From Microbacterium sp. Clip185 (GTDB lineage Bacteria > Actinomycetota > Actinomycetes > Actinomycetales > Microbacteriaceae), in NCBI RefSeq assembly GCF_028743715.1, contig NZ_CP117996.1, positions 2,418,001 through 2,482,000 on the forward strand: a stretch of 64,000 bases of DNA, written 5' to 3'. Both the position numbers and the translations under genes were made by a program. Under the pieces are notes generated by a model. That model did no database searches and was not told the DNA's origin. It saw only the letters and a program-made list of their open reading frames with translations. Below are positions 1 through 8,893 of the stretch, one piece after another (position 1 is the stretch's first letter; the number at the start of each line of letters is the position of its first letter).

Positions 1-616
<616 letters not shown>

Positions 617-704
617 CCGTGCGGCCGGGCCTACGAATCCCTGGGGAAAGCGCGCCGTGACGGGCACCCGTGGCGGACAATGTCGGGGAATGGAAGGGGA
701 TGCC

Positions 705-1943
705 GTGGAGGATCCGGTCATCGTCGCTCTCGCACGGGCGGTCGCCGCAGCGCCGGCGGATGCGGAACTGCGACTGCACCTGGCGAGCGTTCTGCTGGAT
801 CGGGGGCACACCGAGCGTGCGCTGGCCGAGGCGAGCACGGTTCTCGCCGCGGACCCCGGCAACCCCCACGCTCGAGAGATGCTCGCCCGCATCCTGCACG
901 CTCCCGCAGCTGCCGAGGCGCCCGCGCCCGTCTCCCCCGCATCCGATGCGCAGGCTTCGGACGCGCCTGCGGGCGACACCGGGTTCGACTGGTCGGCGGC
1001 CGAGGCCGAGGTCGGCCACATCGCCCAGCCCGTGTTCATCGGCGACAGCGCCCCCGCGTTCGACGAGCACGACCTCCAGCGCTCCACGGTCACGCTGGCC
1101 GACGTCGGCGGGATGCGGGAGGTCAAGGAGCGCCTGGAGTCTGCCTTTCTGGCCCCGCTGCGCAACCCGGAACTGCGAGCTCTGTACGGCAAGAGCCTGC
1201 GCGGCGGGCTGCTGCTGTACGGCCCGCCGGGATGCGGCAAGACGTTCCTCGCCCGCGCCGTGGCGGGCGAGCTCGGCGCGTCGTTCGTGAGCGTCGGGCT
1301 GAGCGACATCCTCGGTCAGTACATGGGCGACAGCGAACGCAACGTCCGTGAGCTGTTCCAGCTCGCCCGCCGGCAGGCGCCCACTGTGCTCTTCATCGAC
1401 GAGATCGATGCGATCGGCCAGCGCCGATCCCTCGCCCGGCAGAACGGGATGCGCGGTGTCGTCGTCTCGCTCCTGGAAGAGCTCGACGGTCTCGGCAGCG
1501 ACAACGACGGCGTGTTCGTGCTCGCCGCGACCAATCAGCCCTGGGATGTGGATCCGGCGCTGCGGCGTCCGGGCAGGCTCGACCGCACGCTGCTCGTTCT
1601 GCCCCCGGACGCGGAGGCGCGCCAGGCGATCCTGCGCCACCACCTCACAGGCCGCCCGGTCGAAGGCGTCGACCTCGCCGCCCTCGCCGCGGCCACCGAG
1701 GGCTTCAGCGGTGCGGATCTCGCCTACGTCTGCGAGCTGGCGAGCGAGAGCGCGTTGCTCGAAAGCAGCCGCAGCGGCGTGCCGCGTCTGATCGGGATGG
1801 CCGACCTCCGGCAGAGCGTCGCGCAGATCACGCCGTCCACGGGGCCCTGGCTCGAGTCGGCACGCAATGTGGTCCGTTTCGGGGAGGACGACGGAACGTT
1901 CGCGCAGCTGCGCGAGTATCTGCGTCAGAGCGGGCGGCGATGA
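705..1943 (+). CDS. Single-module AAA+ ATPase (Cdc48/Vps4-like) with helical N-terminal region
   Basis: About 412 residues. The first ~60 residues look like a TPR-type helical hairpin (VALARAVAAAPADAEL, then LDRGHTERALAEAS), followed by an acidic Ala/Pro linker. One classical AAA module comes next: Walker A GPPGCGKT near residue 173, Walker B LFIDEID near 229, and the second region of homology AATNQP...RRPGRLD near 275-295. The C-terminal STGPW...LREYLR tail recalls Vps4-type proteins. GTG 705 has GGAAGGGG at a good distance; an in-frame ATG at 690 is the alternative. The stop overlaps the next start by 4 bases, so the two products are probably partners. The substrate is unknown; a remodelling or unfolding role is inferred from the fold. 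Confidence 0.75.
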   Translation: MEDPVIVALARAVAAAPADAELRLHLASVLLDRGHTERALAEASTVLAADPGNPHAREMLARILHAPAAAEAPAPVSPASDAQASDAPAGDTGFDWSAAEAEVGHIAQPVFIGDSAPAFDEHDLQRSTVTLADVGGMREVKERLESAFLAPLRNPELRALYGKSLRGGLLLYGPPGCGKTFLARAVAGELGASFVSVGLSDILGQYMGDSERNVRELFQLARRQAPTVLFIDEIDAIGQRRSLARQNGMRGVVVSLLEELDGLGSDNDGVFVLAATNQPWDVDPALRRPGRLDRTLLVLPPDAEARQAILRHHLTGRPVEGVDLAALAAATEGFSGADLAYVCELASESALLESSRSGVPRLIGMADLRQSVAQITPSTGPWLESARNVVRFGEDDGTFAQLREYLRQSGRR

Positions 1944-3229
1944 GCGAAGCGTCCGAAGCGGCGCTCGCGCACGCCCAGACGCTCCTGGATCTGGGTCGTC
2001 ACGAGGATGCGCTCCGCGAAGCGGGACGCGAACTCGCCCAGCAGCCGGAGTCGGCGCCGGCGCTGCGCATCAGCGCCGAGTGCCTCCGGATGCTCCAGCG
2101 GCTCGACGAGGCCGACGACCTCGCCCGTCGTGCGGTGGCACTCTACCCACACGATGCCTGGGCCTGGCGCCTCTCGGCGCTCACGGCGCTGGGCCTGCGC
2201 CGGTGGGATGATGCCGTTTTGGGCGCGCAGGCCGTGCGGCGCCTTTCCGGCGAGACCCTCTGGGCGCTCTCGGTGTACGCCGATGTCATGCTCGGCTGCA
2301 GCCGGGTGAACGAGGCGATCGCAGCGCTCGACGAGGCGCTGCGCCAGCAGCCCGACGATCCCGATCTGCACACCCAGCTCGCCGACGCCCTCGTGCGCGC
2401 GGGTCGACGCAGGGACGCCGAGGAGCACGTGAGCGCGGCCCTGGCGATCGATCCGACGCATCCGTGGGCCCGGCGCCTGCGGCCCGCCATCAGCCGCCGC
2501 GAGGACGACGCGGACGCGGCGATCCAGCTCGCCCGGATGCTGGGCGAGTCGCCCCAGGACAGCGACACCGAGACGGCGTTCGAGATGGCGAGCGCGCGCC
2601 TGCTCGTCCCGCCGCTGTCGATCGTCGCCAGCCAGAGCGCCCTGATCTTCGTACTCTGCGCGCTCGGGGCCGGACTGTTCGGCTGGCGTGTCCCGACGGA
2701 TACCCCCGCCGTCGCCGGCGTTCTGGCGCAGATCTGCGTGTGGGCGGCGGCACTGGGACTTCTCGTGCTGTGGGCAATCCGCCTGCGCCGCCGCCTGGGC
2801 TCGCTGTTCGAACCGATCGTGCGCTCGCGTCTGAGCGAGGGTCCGATCGTGCTCTTCTCCTCGATCTATCTGGCGGGAGCTGTCGTGCTGAGCGGCATCG
2901 GCATCCTGATGGGCGCGCTCGCGGGCGACCCGACGGGCACGATCATCGTCCTGGGCGGTGTCGTGAGCGCCTACACGGCGGCCGTTCTCGTCGCGGCTCT
3001 CGCGCTGGTGGCGAGGTTGACATACCGCCGCGGCCGCGCGCTCGCACCGCTGCTCTATCTCGCGCTGGCGCCGGGCGCCGTGGTCGGCGTCGTCCTGCTC
3101 GCACTGTTCCTGACGGGAGCGGTTCTCTACATCATCGCCTGGGCGCTGTCGGGAGAGCGACTGCCGGAGCCGTTCTGGAATCGCCTCCCGGACCGACGCC
3201 GCCAGGCACCCGCCTCCCCGAGGACGTAA
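1940..3229 (+). CDS. TPR-repeat membrane protein coupled to the AAA+ ATPase
   Basis: 429 residues. The N-terminal ~190 residues form repeated helical pairs typical of tetratricopeptide repeats (for example LLDLGRHEDALREAGREL and LVRAGRRRDAEEHVSAAL). From about residue 225 onward there are roughly five hydrophobic segments that should span the membrane. The ATG overlaps the stop of the ATPase gene (ATGA), which indicates translational coupling. A soluble TPR platform fixed to the membrane next to a single-module AAA+ ATPase suggests an adaptor or anchor for that ATPase. No enzymatic motif is visible. The function is not known to me. Confidence 0.7.
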   Translation: MSEASEAALAHAQTLLDLGRHEDALREAGRELAQQPESAPALRISAECLRMLQRLDEADDLARRAVALYPHDAWAWRLSALTALGLRRWDDAVLGAQAVRRLSGETLWALSVYADVMLGCSRVNEAIAALDEALRQQPDDPDLHTQLADALVRAGRRRDAEEHVSAALAIDPTHPWARRLRPAISRREDDADAAIQLARMLGESPQDSDTETAFEMASARLLVPPLSIVASQSALIFVLCALGAGLFGWRVPTDTPAVAGVLAQICVWAAALGLLVLWAIRLRRRLGSLFEPIVRSRLSEGPIVLFSSIYLAGAVVLSGIGILMGALAGDPTGTIIVLGGVVSAYTAAVLVAALALVARLTYRRGRALAPLLYLALAPGAVVGVVLLALFLTGAVLYIIAWALSGERLPEPFWNRLPDRRRQAPASPRT

Positions 3230-3235
3230 CGCGGA

Positions 3236-4522
3236 TCAGCGGCCGCTGCCGGCGTAGACGACCGCGTCGCCCTCGCCGTCGAGGCCGTAGGCCGTGTGCA
3301 CGACCCGCGCAGCCTCCGCGATGTCGTCGGCGCGCAGCACGACCGAGATGCGGATCTCGGAGGTGGAGATCATCTCGATGTTGATGCCCGCCGTGCTCAG
3401 CGCTTCGAACAGCGTCGCGCTGACGCCCGAGTTCGTGCGCATGCCCGCACCCACAACCGACAGCTTGCCGATCTGGTCGTCGTGCACGAGCGCCTCGAAG
3501 CCGACGTCCAGCTGGTCGGCGGCCAGAGCCTTCAGAGCCGCCGTCGCGTCGGACTTCGGCAGAGTGAAGGAGATGTCGGTGCGGGCGGTCGCTGCGGCCG
3601 ACACGTTCTGCACGATCATGTCGACGTTGGCGCCGGACTTGGCGACGATCTTGAAGATCTCCGCGGCTTTGCCGGGCACATCAGGAACGCCGATGACGGT
3701 GATCTTGGCCTGGCTGAGGTCGGTGGCGACGCCGGCGACGATCGGCTCTTCCATGGCTTCTCCCTCGGGGATGTAGGCGGAACGCTGCTGCGCGTCGAGC
3801 ACGTAGGTGCCCTCGCTCGAGCTGAAGGTGGACCGCGCGTGGATGACGACTCCGTGGCGGCGCGCATACTCGACCGCGCGGATGTAGAGCACCTTCGCGC
3901 CGTTGGCGGCCAGCTCCAGCATCTCCTCGGTCGAGACGACGGGGAGCTTCCTGGCGCGCGGCACGACGCGCGGGTCGGCGGTGAAGATGCCGTCGACGTC
4001 GCTGTAGATCTCGCAGACGTCGGCACCCAGCGCAGCCGCCAGCGCGACGGCCGTGGTGTCGGAGCCGCCGCGGCCGAGGGTCGTGATGTCGCGGGTGTCG
4101 CGGTTGAAGCCCTGGAAGCCGGCGACGATGACGATCGCGCCCTCGTCCAGCGCTTCGCGCAGACGCACGGGGGTCACATCGACGATGCGAGCCGCACCGT
4201 GCTTCGCGTCCGTGATCATTCCGGCCTGGCTGCCCGTGAAGGAGCGCGCCTCGAAGCCCATCGAGTGGATCGCCATGGCCAGCAGAGCCATCGAGATGCG
4301 CTCCCCCGAGGAGAGCAGCATGTCGAGCTCGCGGGGGGCGGGGATCGGCGCCACCTCGTTCGCCAGATCGAGGAGTTCGTCGGTCGTGTCACCCATCGCG
4401 CTGACGGCCACCACGACGTCGTGGCCGGCGCGACGCGTGTCGACGATGCGCTTCGCGACGCGCTTGATGCTCTCGGCGTCGGCGACCGACGACCCGCCGT
4501 ACTTCTGGACGATCAACGCCAC
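3236..4522 (-). CDS. lysC: Aspartate kinase
   Basis: It phosphorylates aspartate, the entry step of the Lys/Thr/Met/diaminopimelate pathway. The 428-residue protein starts [15 protein letters not shown], the classic kinase N-terminus (KYGGSS), and carries GRGGSDTTA in the catalytic domain. It ends with two ACT-type regulatory domains (about residues 270-428). GTG 4522 was chosen because CCGGGAG lies seven bases upstream and KYGGSS normally sits right at the N-terminus. A TAAGAT box at 4600-4595 may be its -10. Feedback control by Lys plus Thr is known for actinobacterial homologues and is inferred here. The gene converges on the TPR gene with a 6-base gap. Confidence 0.93.
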   Translation of the reverse strand: MALIVQKYGGSSVADAESIKRVAKRIVDTRRAGHDVVVAVSAMGDTTDELLDLANEVAPIPAPRELDMLLSSGERISMALLAMAIHSMGFEARSFTGSQAGMITDAKHGAARIVDVTPVRLREALDEGAIVIVAGFQGFNRDTRDITTLGRGGSDTTAVALAAALGADVCEIYSDVDGIFTADPRVVPRARKLPVVSTEEMLELAANGAKVLYIRAVEYARRHGVVIHARSTFSSSEGTYVLDAQQRSAYIPEGEAMEEPIVAGVATDLSQAKITVIGVPDVPGKAAEIFKIVAKSGANVDMIVQNVSAAATARTDISFTLPKSDATAALKALAADQLDVGFEALVHDDQIGKLSVVGAGMRTNSGVSATLFEALSTAGINIEMISTSEIRISVVLRADDIAEAARVVHTAYGLDGEGDAVVYAGSGR

Positions 4523-4697
4523 TGTGCTGCTCCCGGGGATGCGCCGTGTCCGGCGCGACGACGATGGACGCTCGGATGCGGCGTCCAACGCTCCATCTTA
4601 GGCAGCCCGGCATTCCGTCCCCGCCATGTGACGGCGGGCTCGAACAGGGGCGGTTACGCTCGAGAGGACACCGCTGACACGGAGGCCGACGCACTCG

Positions 4698-6116
4698 ATG
4701 TCCCCCCGCCCCGCCCTGCCGAGGTTCCTCAAGCCCGCGCGCCGACGCGTCGAGCCGCCCGCGGACACGACCGATCTGCTCCCCGTCGTCGACGATGCGC
4801 TCAGCGTCCGCATCCTGGATCTCGCGGTCCGGATGGGCGAGACGATGCTGGTCGCCGGCGCGCCGGCGAGCGAGGTCGCCCTGACGATCGTGCGCGTGTG
4901 CGAGGTGTACGGCCTCACGCCCGTGCACGTGGACGTCACCTACAACTCGATCACCGCCGCCTACTCCCGTTCGGGCGCCGCGCGCCCTGTGACGCTCCTG
5001 CGCGTCGTGCGCGGCAGCACCCCCGACCACGACCGCCTCATGCGGCTGCAGGCGCTCGTCGCGGACATCTCCGCCGGGATGGGGCTGGATGAGGCGCAGG
5101 CGGCGGCCCGCCGCATCCGCCGTGCGCCGTTTCGCTATCCGCCCGCTGCCGTCATCACCGCTCAGGGCGCACTCGCCGTCGGCGTTGCGGTCATGTTCGG
5201 GGCGAACTGGCTGCTCATCGCGCTCGCCTTCACGGGAGCCGCCTGCGCCGCCCTGACGCAGTTCGCCCTCGCGAGGGCGCGCGTGCCGTACTTCTTCAGC
5301 CAGATCGCGGGCGCTTTCGTGCTCACGGTGATCGCGGCCATGAGCCGCTTCCTCGTGGCGCTCGGCGTCCCCGGCGCCCAGGAGATCCGCCCATCGGTCA
5401 TCGTCGCCGCCGGCATCGTGCTGATGCTCGCAGGGCTCACCGTGGTGGGGGCCGCGCAGGATGCGATCGACGGCTTCGCCCTGACGGCGACCGGGCGCAT
5501 CCTGGAGCTCGTGACGCAGACGATCGGCGTCGTGATCGGCATCCTCGCCGGACTCGAGACCGTACGGGTGATCGGCCTCGCGATGGAACCGCCCGACATG
5601 GCGCTGCCGCTCGGACCGCCGATCATGCAGTTCGTGGGCGCATCGATCATCGCGATCGCGGTCGCCGTCTTCAACGGTGCCGGCGGGCGCGTGGTCACCG
5701 TCAGCGCGCTGCTCAGCCTGGTCGCCTGGGGCGGTTACACGATCGCCACGGCCGCGGGACTCGAGGTCGCCGCAGCGAGCGGCATCGGCGCCTTCGTCGC
5801 GAGCTTTGTGGGCATCGTGATCGCCTTCCGCCTCCACGTCCCGTCGGTCGCGGTGACGACGGCGGCGATCCTGCCGATGGTGCCGGGGGCCGCGGTGTTC
5901 CGCGGGCTTCTCGGCGTCGTCGAATCGGCGGGCGACACCGCCGTGATGATGACCGGGTTCGCCACGCTCGTGAACGCGGCCGTCATCGGCATCAGCCTCG
6001 CGGTCGGCGCCTCGCTCGGCCTGTATCTCGGGCAGCCCGTACGGGCGTCGCTGTCGGGCGTGACCCGTTCGCGCGCGAAGGCGCGGCGCTACGACGGGCC
6101 GGCGCGCAGCCACTGA
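4698..6116 (+). CDS. thrE: Threonine/serine exporter, ThrE family
   Basis: 472 residues. The N-terminal ~150 residues form the cytoplasmic ThrE domain (VRMGETMLVAGAPASEV, then VDVTYNSITAAYSR). About ten hydrophobic segments follow to the C-terminus, as expected for the ThrE/YjjP-YjjB family fused in one chain. Family members export Thr and Ser by proton antiport, a role established in Corynebacterium. It is divergent from lysC and lies close to asd, so export of an aspartate-family amino acid next to the pathway genes makes sense. The ATG at 4698 gives the expected N-terminus, with GGAGG about 15 bases upstream. Confidence 0.85.
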   Translation: MSPRPALPRFLKPARRRVEPPADTTDLLPVVDDALSVRILDLAVRMGETMLVAGAPASEVALTIVRVCEVYGLTPVHVDVTYNSITAAYSRSGAARPVTLLRVVRGSTPDHDRLMRLQALVADISAGMGLDEAQAAARRIRRAPFRYPPAAVITAQGALAVGVAVMFGANWLLIALAFTGAACAALTQFALARARVPYFFSQIAGAFVLTVIAAMSRFLVALGVPGAQEIRPSVIVAAGIVLMLAGLTVVGAAQDAIDGFALTATGRILELVTQTIGVVIGILAGLETVRVIGLAMEPPDMALPLGPPIMQFVGASIIAIAVAVFNGAGGRVVTVSALLSLVAWGGYTIATAAGLEVAAASGIGAFVASFVGIVIAFRLHVPSVAVTTAAILPMVPGAAVFRGLLGVVESAGDTAVMMTGFATLVNAAVIGISLAVGASLGLYLGQPVRASLSGVTRSRAKARRYDGPARSH

Positions 6117-6125
6117 CCCGCTCGC

Positions 6126-6719
6126 TCAGATCGCGCGGCGACCCTCGAAAGCCCGACCGAGTGTGACCTCGTCGGCGTACTCCAGGTCGCCGCCGACCGG
6201 GAGGCCGGAGGCGAGTCGGGTCACGCGGATCGACAGTGTGGTGAGCAGGCGACTGAGGTACGTGGCCGTCGCCTCCCCCTCCAGGTTCGGATTGGTGGCG
6301 AGGATCACCTCCTGCACCGTTCCATCGGCGAGGCGCTGCATGAGCTGCGTGATGCGCAGGTCGTCGGGACCGACACCCGCGATCGGGCTGATCGCGCCGC
6401 CGAGCACGTGGTAGAGCCCACGGAACTCGCGCGTGCGCTCGATCGCCGCCACATCCTTCGCGTCTTCGACGACGCAGATGAGCGTCTCGTTCCGGCGCGG
6501 ATCGCGACAGATCGCGCAGCGGTCCTGCTCGGACACGTTGCCGCAGATCTCGCAGAAGCGCACCTTCTCGCGCACCTCGACCAGAAGCTGGGCGAGCTGG
6601 GAGACATCGAAGTTCGGCGTCTGCAGGATGTGGAACGTGATCCGCTGCGCGGACTTCGGGCCGATCCCCGGCAGACGGCCGAACTCGTCGATCAGGTTCT
6701 GGACGATGCCGTCGTACAT
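6126..6719 (-). CDS. recR: Recombination protein RecR
   Basis: 197 residues. RecR works with RecF and RecO to load RecA at gaps. It shows the N-terminal helix-hairpin-helix region ([12 protein letters not shown]), a four-Cys zinc motif (CEIC...CAIC, about residues 57-72) and the Toprim domain starting [11 protein letters not shown]. The start codon shares one base with the dnaX stop (TGATG), the usual dnaX-recR operon arrangement, so it is probably translated by re-initiation from dnaX mRNA. Confidence 0.95.
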   Translation of the reverse strand: MYDGIVQNLIDEFGRLPGIGPKSAQRITFHILQTPNFDVSQLAQLLVEVREKVRFCEICGNVSEQDRCAICRDPRRNETLICVVEDAKDVAAIERTREFRGLYHVLGGAISPIAGVGPDDLRITQLMQRLADGTVQEVILATNPNLEGEATATYLSRLLTTLSIRVTRLASGLPVGGDLEYADEVTLGRAFEGRRAI

Positions 6720-8830
6720 CAGGAGAACCTCGTCGGCTGCTGGTAGGGCTCCTCACGCACGAAGCGCGCATCGAGCACCTGGCGCACCACGGCCTCTCCG
6801 TAGCGCTGGATGCCGTCGTTCGGGGCGGTGCGCACCGGGGCGGGCGGCGGCATGACGGGCGGCAGAGTCGCCGCATCCGTCGGGTACATCTCTTCATCGG
6901 CGGGATCGACCGGCTCCTCCGGATCGAACGAGGTCGCCACCTCGGCCGCGGGCAGCACGGCGCCGTCGGGAGGCGCGACGGTCAGCGTGCGTGTCGCAGC
7001 CGCCTGCGCATCCTCGGGCTCGTCGTCGACGGCCAGCTGCGCGACGGGAGCGGCGGGCGACTCTCCCGCATCCGAGGCGGGGATGGGTGCCACAGCCCAC
7101 TCGGTGACCGGTGCCGCGGAAGAGGCGCGGGCGGGACCCGGGCGCTCGACCGGCGGTGCGGGCGGCTCCGCGCGAGGCGGGGCGGAGGGCGCTGTGGGAG
7201 CCGCATCCATCGGCGGGGCGGGGTCCGCGTCCTGGTCGTGGCGCGCGATGTACTTCACGCGGATGCCGAGCACACCCTGGATGGCCTGACGCAGGTCTTC
7301 GCTGGGCCCGGCTCCCGCGGTGCGCTTCTTGAAGGCCGCGATGTCGCTCTGGCTGCGGAAGCTGAGCGTGAGGATGTCGCCCTCGAGTGCGGCGACGCGA
7401 GCCGCCGTCGCGATCAGCCACGAGCTGCGGCTGATGCTCTCGAGGCGCCCGAGGACCTCGGGCCAGGCATCACGCAGCCGCTGCACCGTGACGGGGCCGG
7501 CCGGGATGTCAGGCGCGGGCGTCGACGGTGCCGGCGCCGGGACGGACCGGGCCTCAGGAGCGGATGCGGGCGGCGCAGGCTCCGCGACCGGTGCCGGGGC
7601 AGGGGGAACCGGCACGGCCGCGGCCTCCGCCGCACGGGGAGAGACGGCGGGCGCCGCGGGGGCGGGTGCCGCCGCGGCGGGACGCGTCGCAGCAGGAGCC
7701 GCGGGGGCGGCGGGGGCCGCGCCGACGGCGGGGGCGTTGGCGAGCACCCGGGCGACCATCAGCTCCAGCTGGAGGCGCGGGGAGGTGGCTCCCGACATCT
7801 CGTCGAGGGCGGCGACGACGATGTCGGCGGTGCGCGACAGGCGCGCGGTGCCGATGATCTCGGCCTGACGCGACATGCGCTCGAGCTCGTCGGAGGGGAT
7901 GCCCCGCAGGACGGCGGACGCGCCCGCGCCGGTGGCCGCGATGACGATGAGATCGCGGAGACGCTCGAGCAGGTCTTCGACGAAACGCCGCGGGTCCTGC
8001 CCCGTCTGAACGACACGGTCGACCGCGGCGAAGGCGGATGCGGCGTCGAGGTCGCCGAAGGCGGTGACGACCTCGTCGAGCAGCTCGGCGTGCGTGTAGC
8101 CCAGCAGAGCGACCGCGCGCTCGTAGCCGATCGCCGCGTTCTCGGACCCGGCGATGAGCTGGTCCAGCAGCGACAGCGTGTCGCGCGGCGACCCGCCACC
8201 CGCCCGGACGACCAGGGGCAGCACTCCGGGCTCGACCGAGACGCCCTCGGTCTCGCACATCTGCTGCACGTACTCGAGCATCGCGGCGGGCGGCACGAGG
8301 CGGAACGGATAGTGGTGGGTGCGCGAGCGGATGGTGCCGATGACCTTCTCGGGCTCGGTGGTCGCGAAGATGAACTTGACGTGCGCGGGCGGCTCTTCCA
8401 CCAGCTTCAGCAGCGCGTTGAACCCCTGCGGGGTGACCATGTGCGCCTCGTCGAGGATGAAAATCTTGAACCGGTCGCGCGCCGGCGCGAAGATCGCCCG
8501 TTCGCGCAGGTCGCGCGCGTCGTCGACACCGTTGTGGCTGGCCGCGTCGATCTCGACGACATCGAGGGATCCGCCGCCGCCGCGACCGAGCTCGACACAG
8601 CTGTCGCACGTGCCGCAGGGGGTGTCGGTGGGACCTTCGGCGCAGTTCAGACAGCGCGCGAGGATGCGGGCGCTCGTCGTCTTGCCGCAGCCGCGCGGGC
8701 CCGAGAAGAGGTAGGCGTGGCCGATGCGGTCGCCGCGCAGGGCCGTCATGAGCGGGTCGGTCACCTGGGACTGCCCGATCATCTCACCGAACGCCTCGGG
8801 ACGGTAACGGCGGTAGAGGGCTGTGGTCAC
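6719..8830 (-). CDS. dnaX: DNA polymerase III gamma/tau subunit
   Basis: 703 residues. This is the clamp-loader ATPase of the replisome. Walker [10 protein letters not shown] sits near residue 45, the zinc cysteines CLNC...CGTCDSC follow, and the DEAH Walker B motif is in ILDEAHMVT. Domain III continues to about residue 370. The remainder is a long Ala/Pro-rich linker with a conserved block ([17 protein letters not shown]), typical of actinobacterial DnaX. I see no slippery heptamer of the E. coli kind, so only the long form is expected. The GTG at 8830 lies six bases after TAGGCT, so the message is probably leaderless. Confidence 0.95.
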   Translation of the reverse strand: MTTALYRRYRPEAFGEMIGQSQVTDPLMTALRGDRIGHAYLFSGPRGCGKTTSARILARCLNCAEGPTDTPCGTCDSCVELGRGGGGSLDVVEIDAASHNGVDDARDLRERAIFAPARDRFKIFILDEAHMVTPQGFNALLKLVEEPPAHVKFIFATTEPEKVIGTIRSRTHHYPFRLVPPAAMLEYVQQMCETEGVSVEPGVLPLVVRAGGGSPRDTLSLLDQLIAGSENAAIGYERAVALLGYTHAELLDEVVTAFGDLDAASAFAAVDRVVQTGQDPRRFVEDLLERLRDLIVIAATGAGASAVLRGIPSDELERMSRQAEIIGTARLSRTADIVVAALDEMSGATSPRLQLELMVARVLANAPAVGAAPAAPAAPAATRPAAAAPAPAAPAVSPRAAEAAAVPVPPAPAPVAEPAPPASAPEARSVPAPAPSTPAPDIPAGPVTVQRLRDAWPEVLGRLESISRSSWLIATAARVAALEGDILTLSFRSQSDIAAFKKRTAGAGPSEDLRQAIQGVLGIRVKYIARHDQDADPAPPMDAAPTAPSAPPRAEPPAPPVERPGPARASSAAPVTEWAVAPIPASDAGESPAAPVAQLAVDDEPEDAQAAATRTLTVAPPDGAVLPAAEVATSFDPEEPVDPADEEMYPTDAATLPPVMPPPAPVRTAPNDGIQRYGEAVVRQVLDARFVREEPYQQPTRFS

Positions 8831-8836
8831 CCCAGT

Positions 8837-8842
8837 AGCCTA
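8837..8842 (-). promoter_or_regulatory. Leaderless-type -10 box of dnaX
   Basis: TAGGCT on the minus strand, separated by six bases from the GTG start of dnaX. That spacing puts the transcription start at or next to the start codon. The same hexamer at the same distance precedes pta. Confidence 0.5.
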
Positions 8843-8852
8843 CGGCGTGCCA

Positions 8853-8892
8853 CCGACGTCGCGGCGGGTGCGTTCTCCCGCCGCGACGTCGG
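8853..8892 (-). terminator. Strong hairpin after the GH65 gene
   Basis: A perfect 16-base stem (left arm 8853-8868, right arm 8877-8892) with an eight-base loop begins one base after the stop codon of the GH65 gene. No clear U tract follows, as is common in high-GC actinobacteria. It probably isolates dnaX from upstream transcription. Confidence 0.65.
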
Positions 8893-8893
8893 G

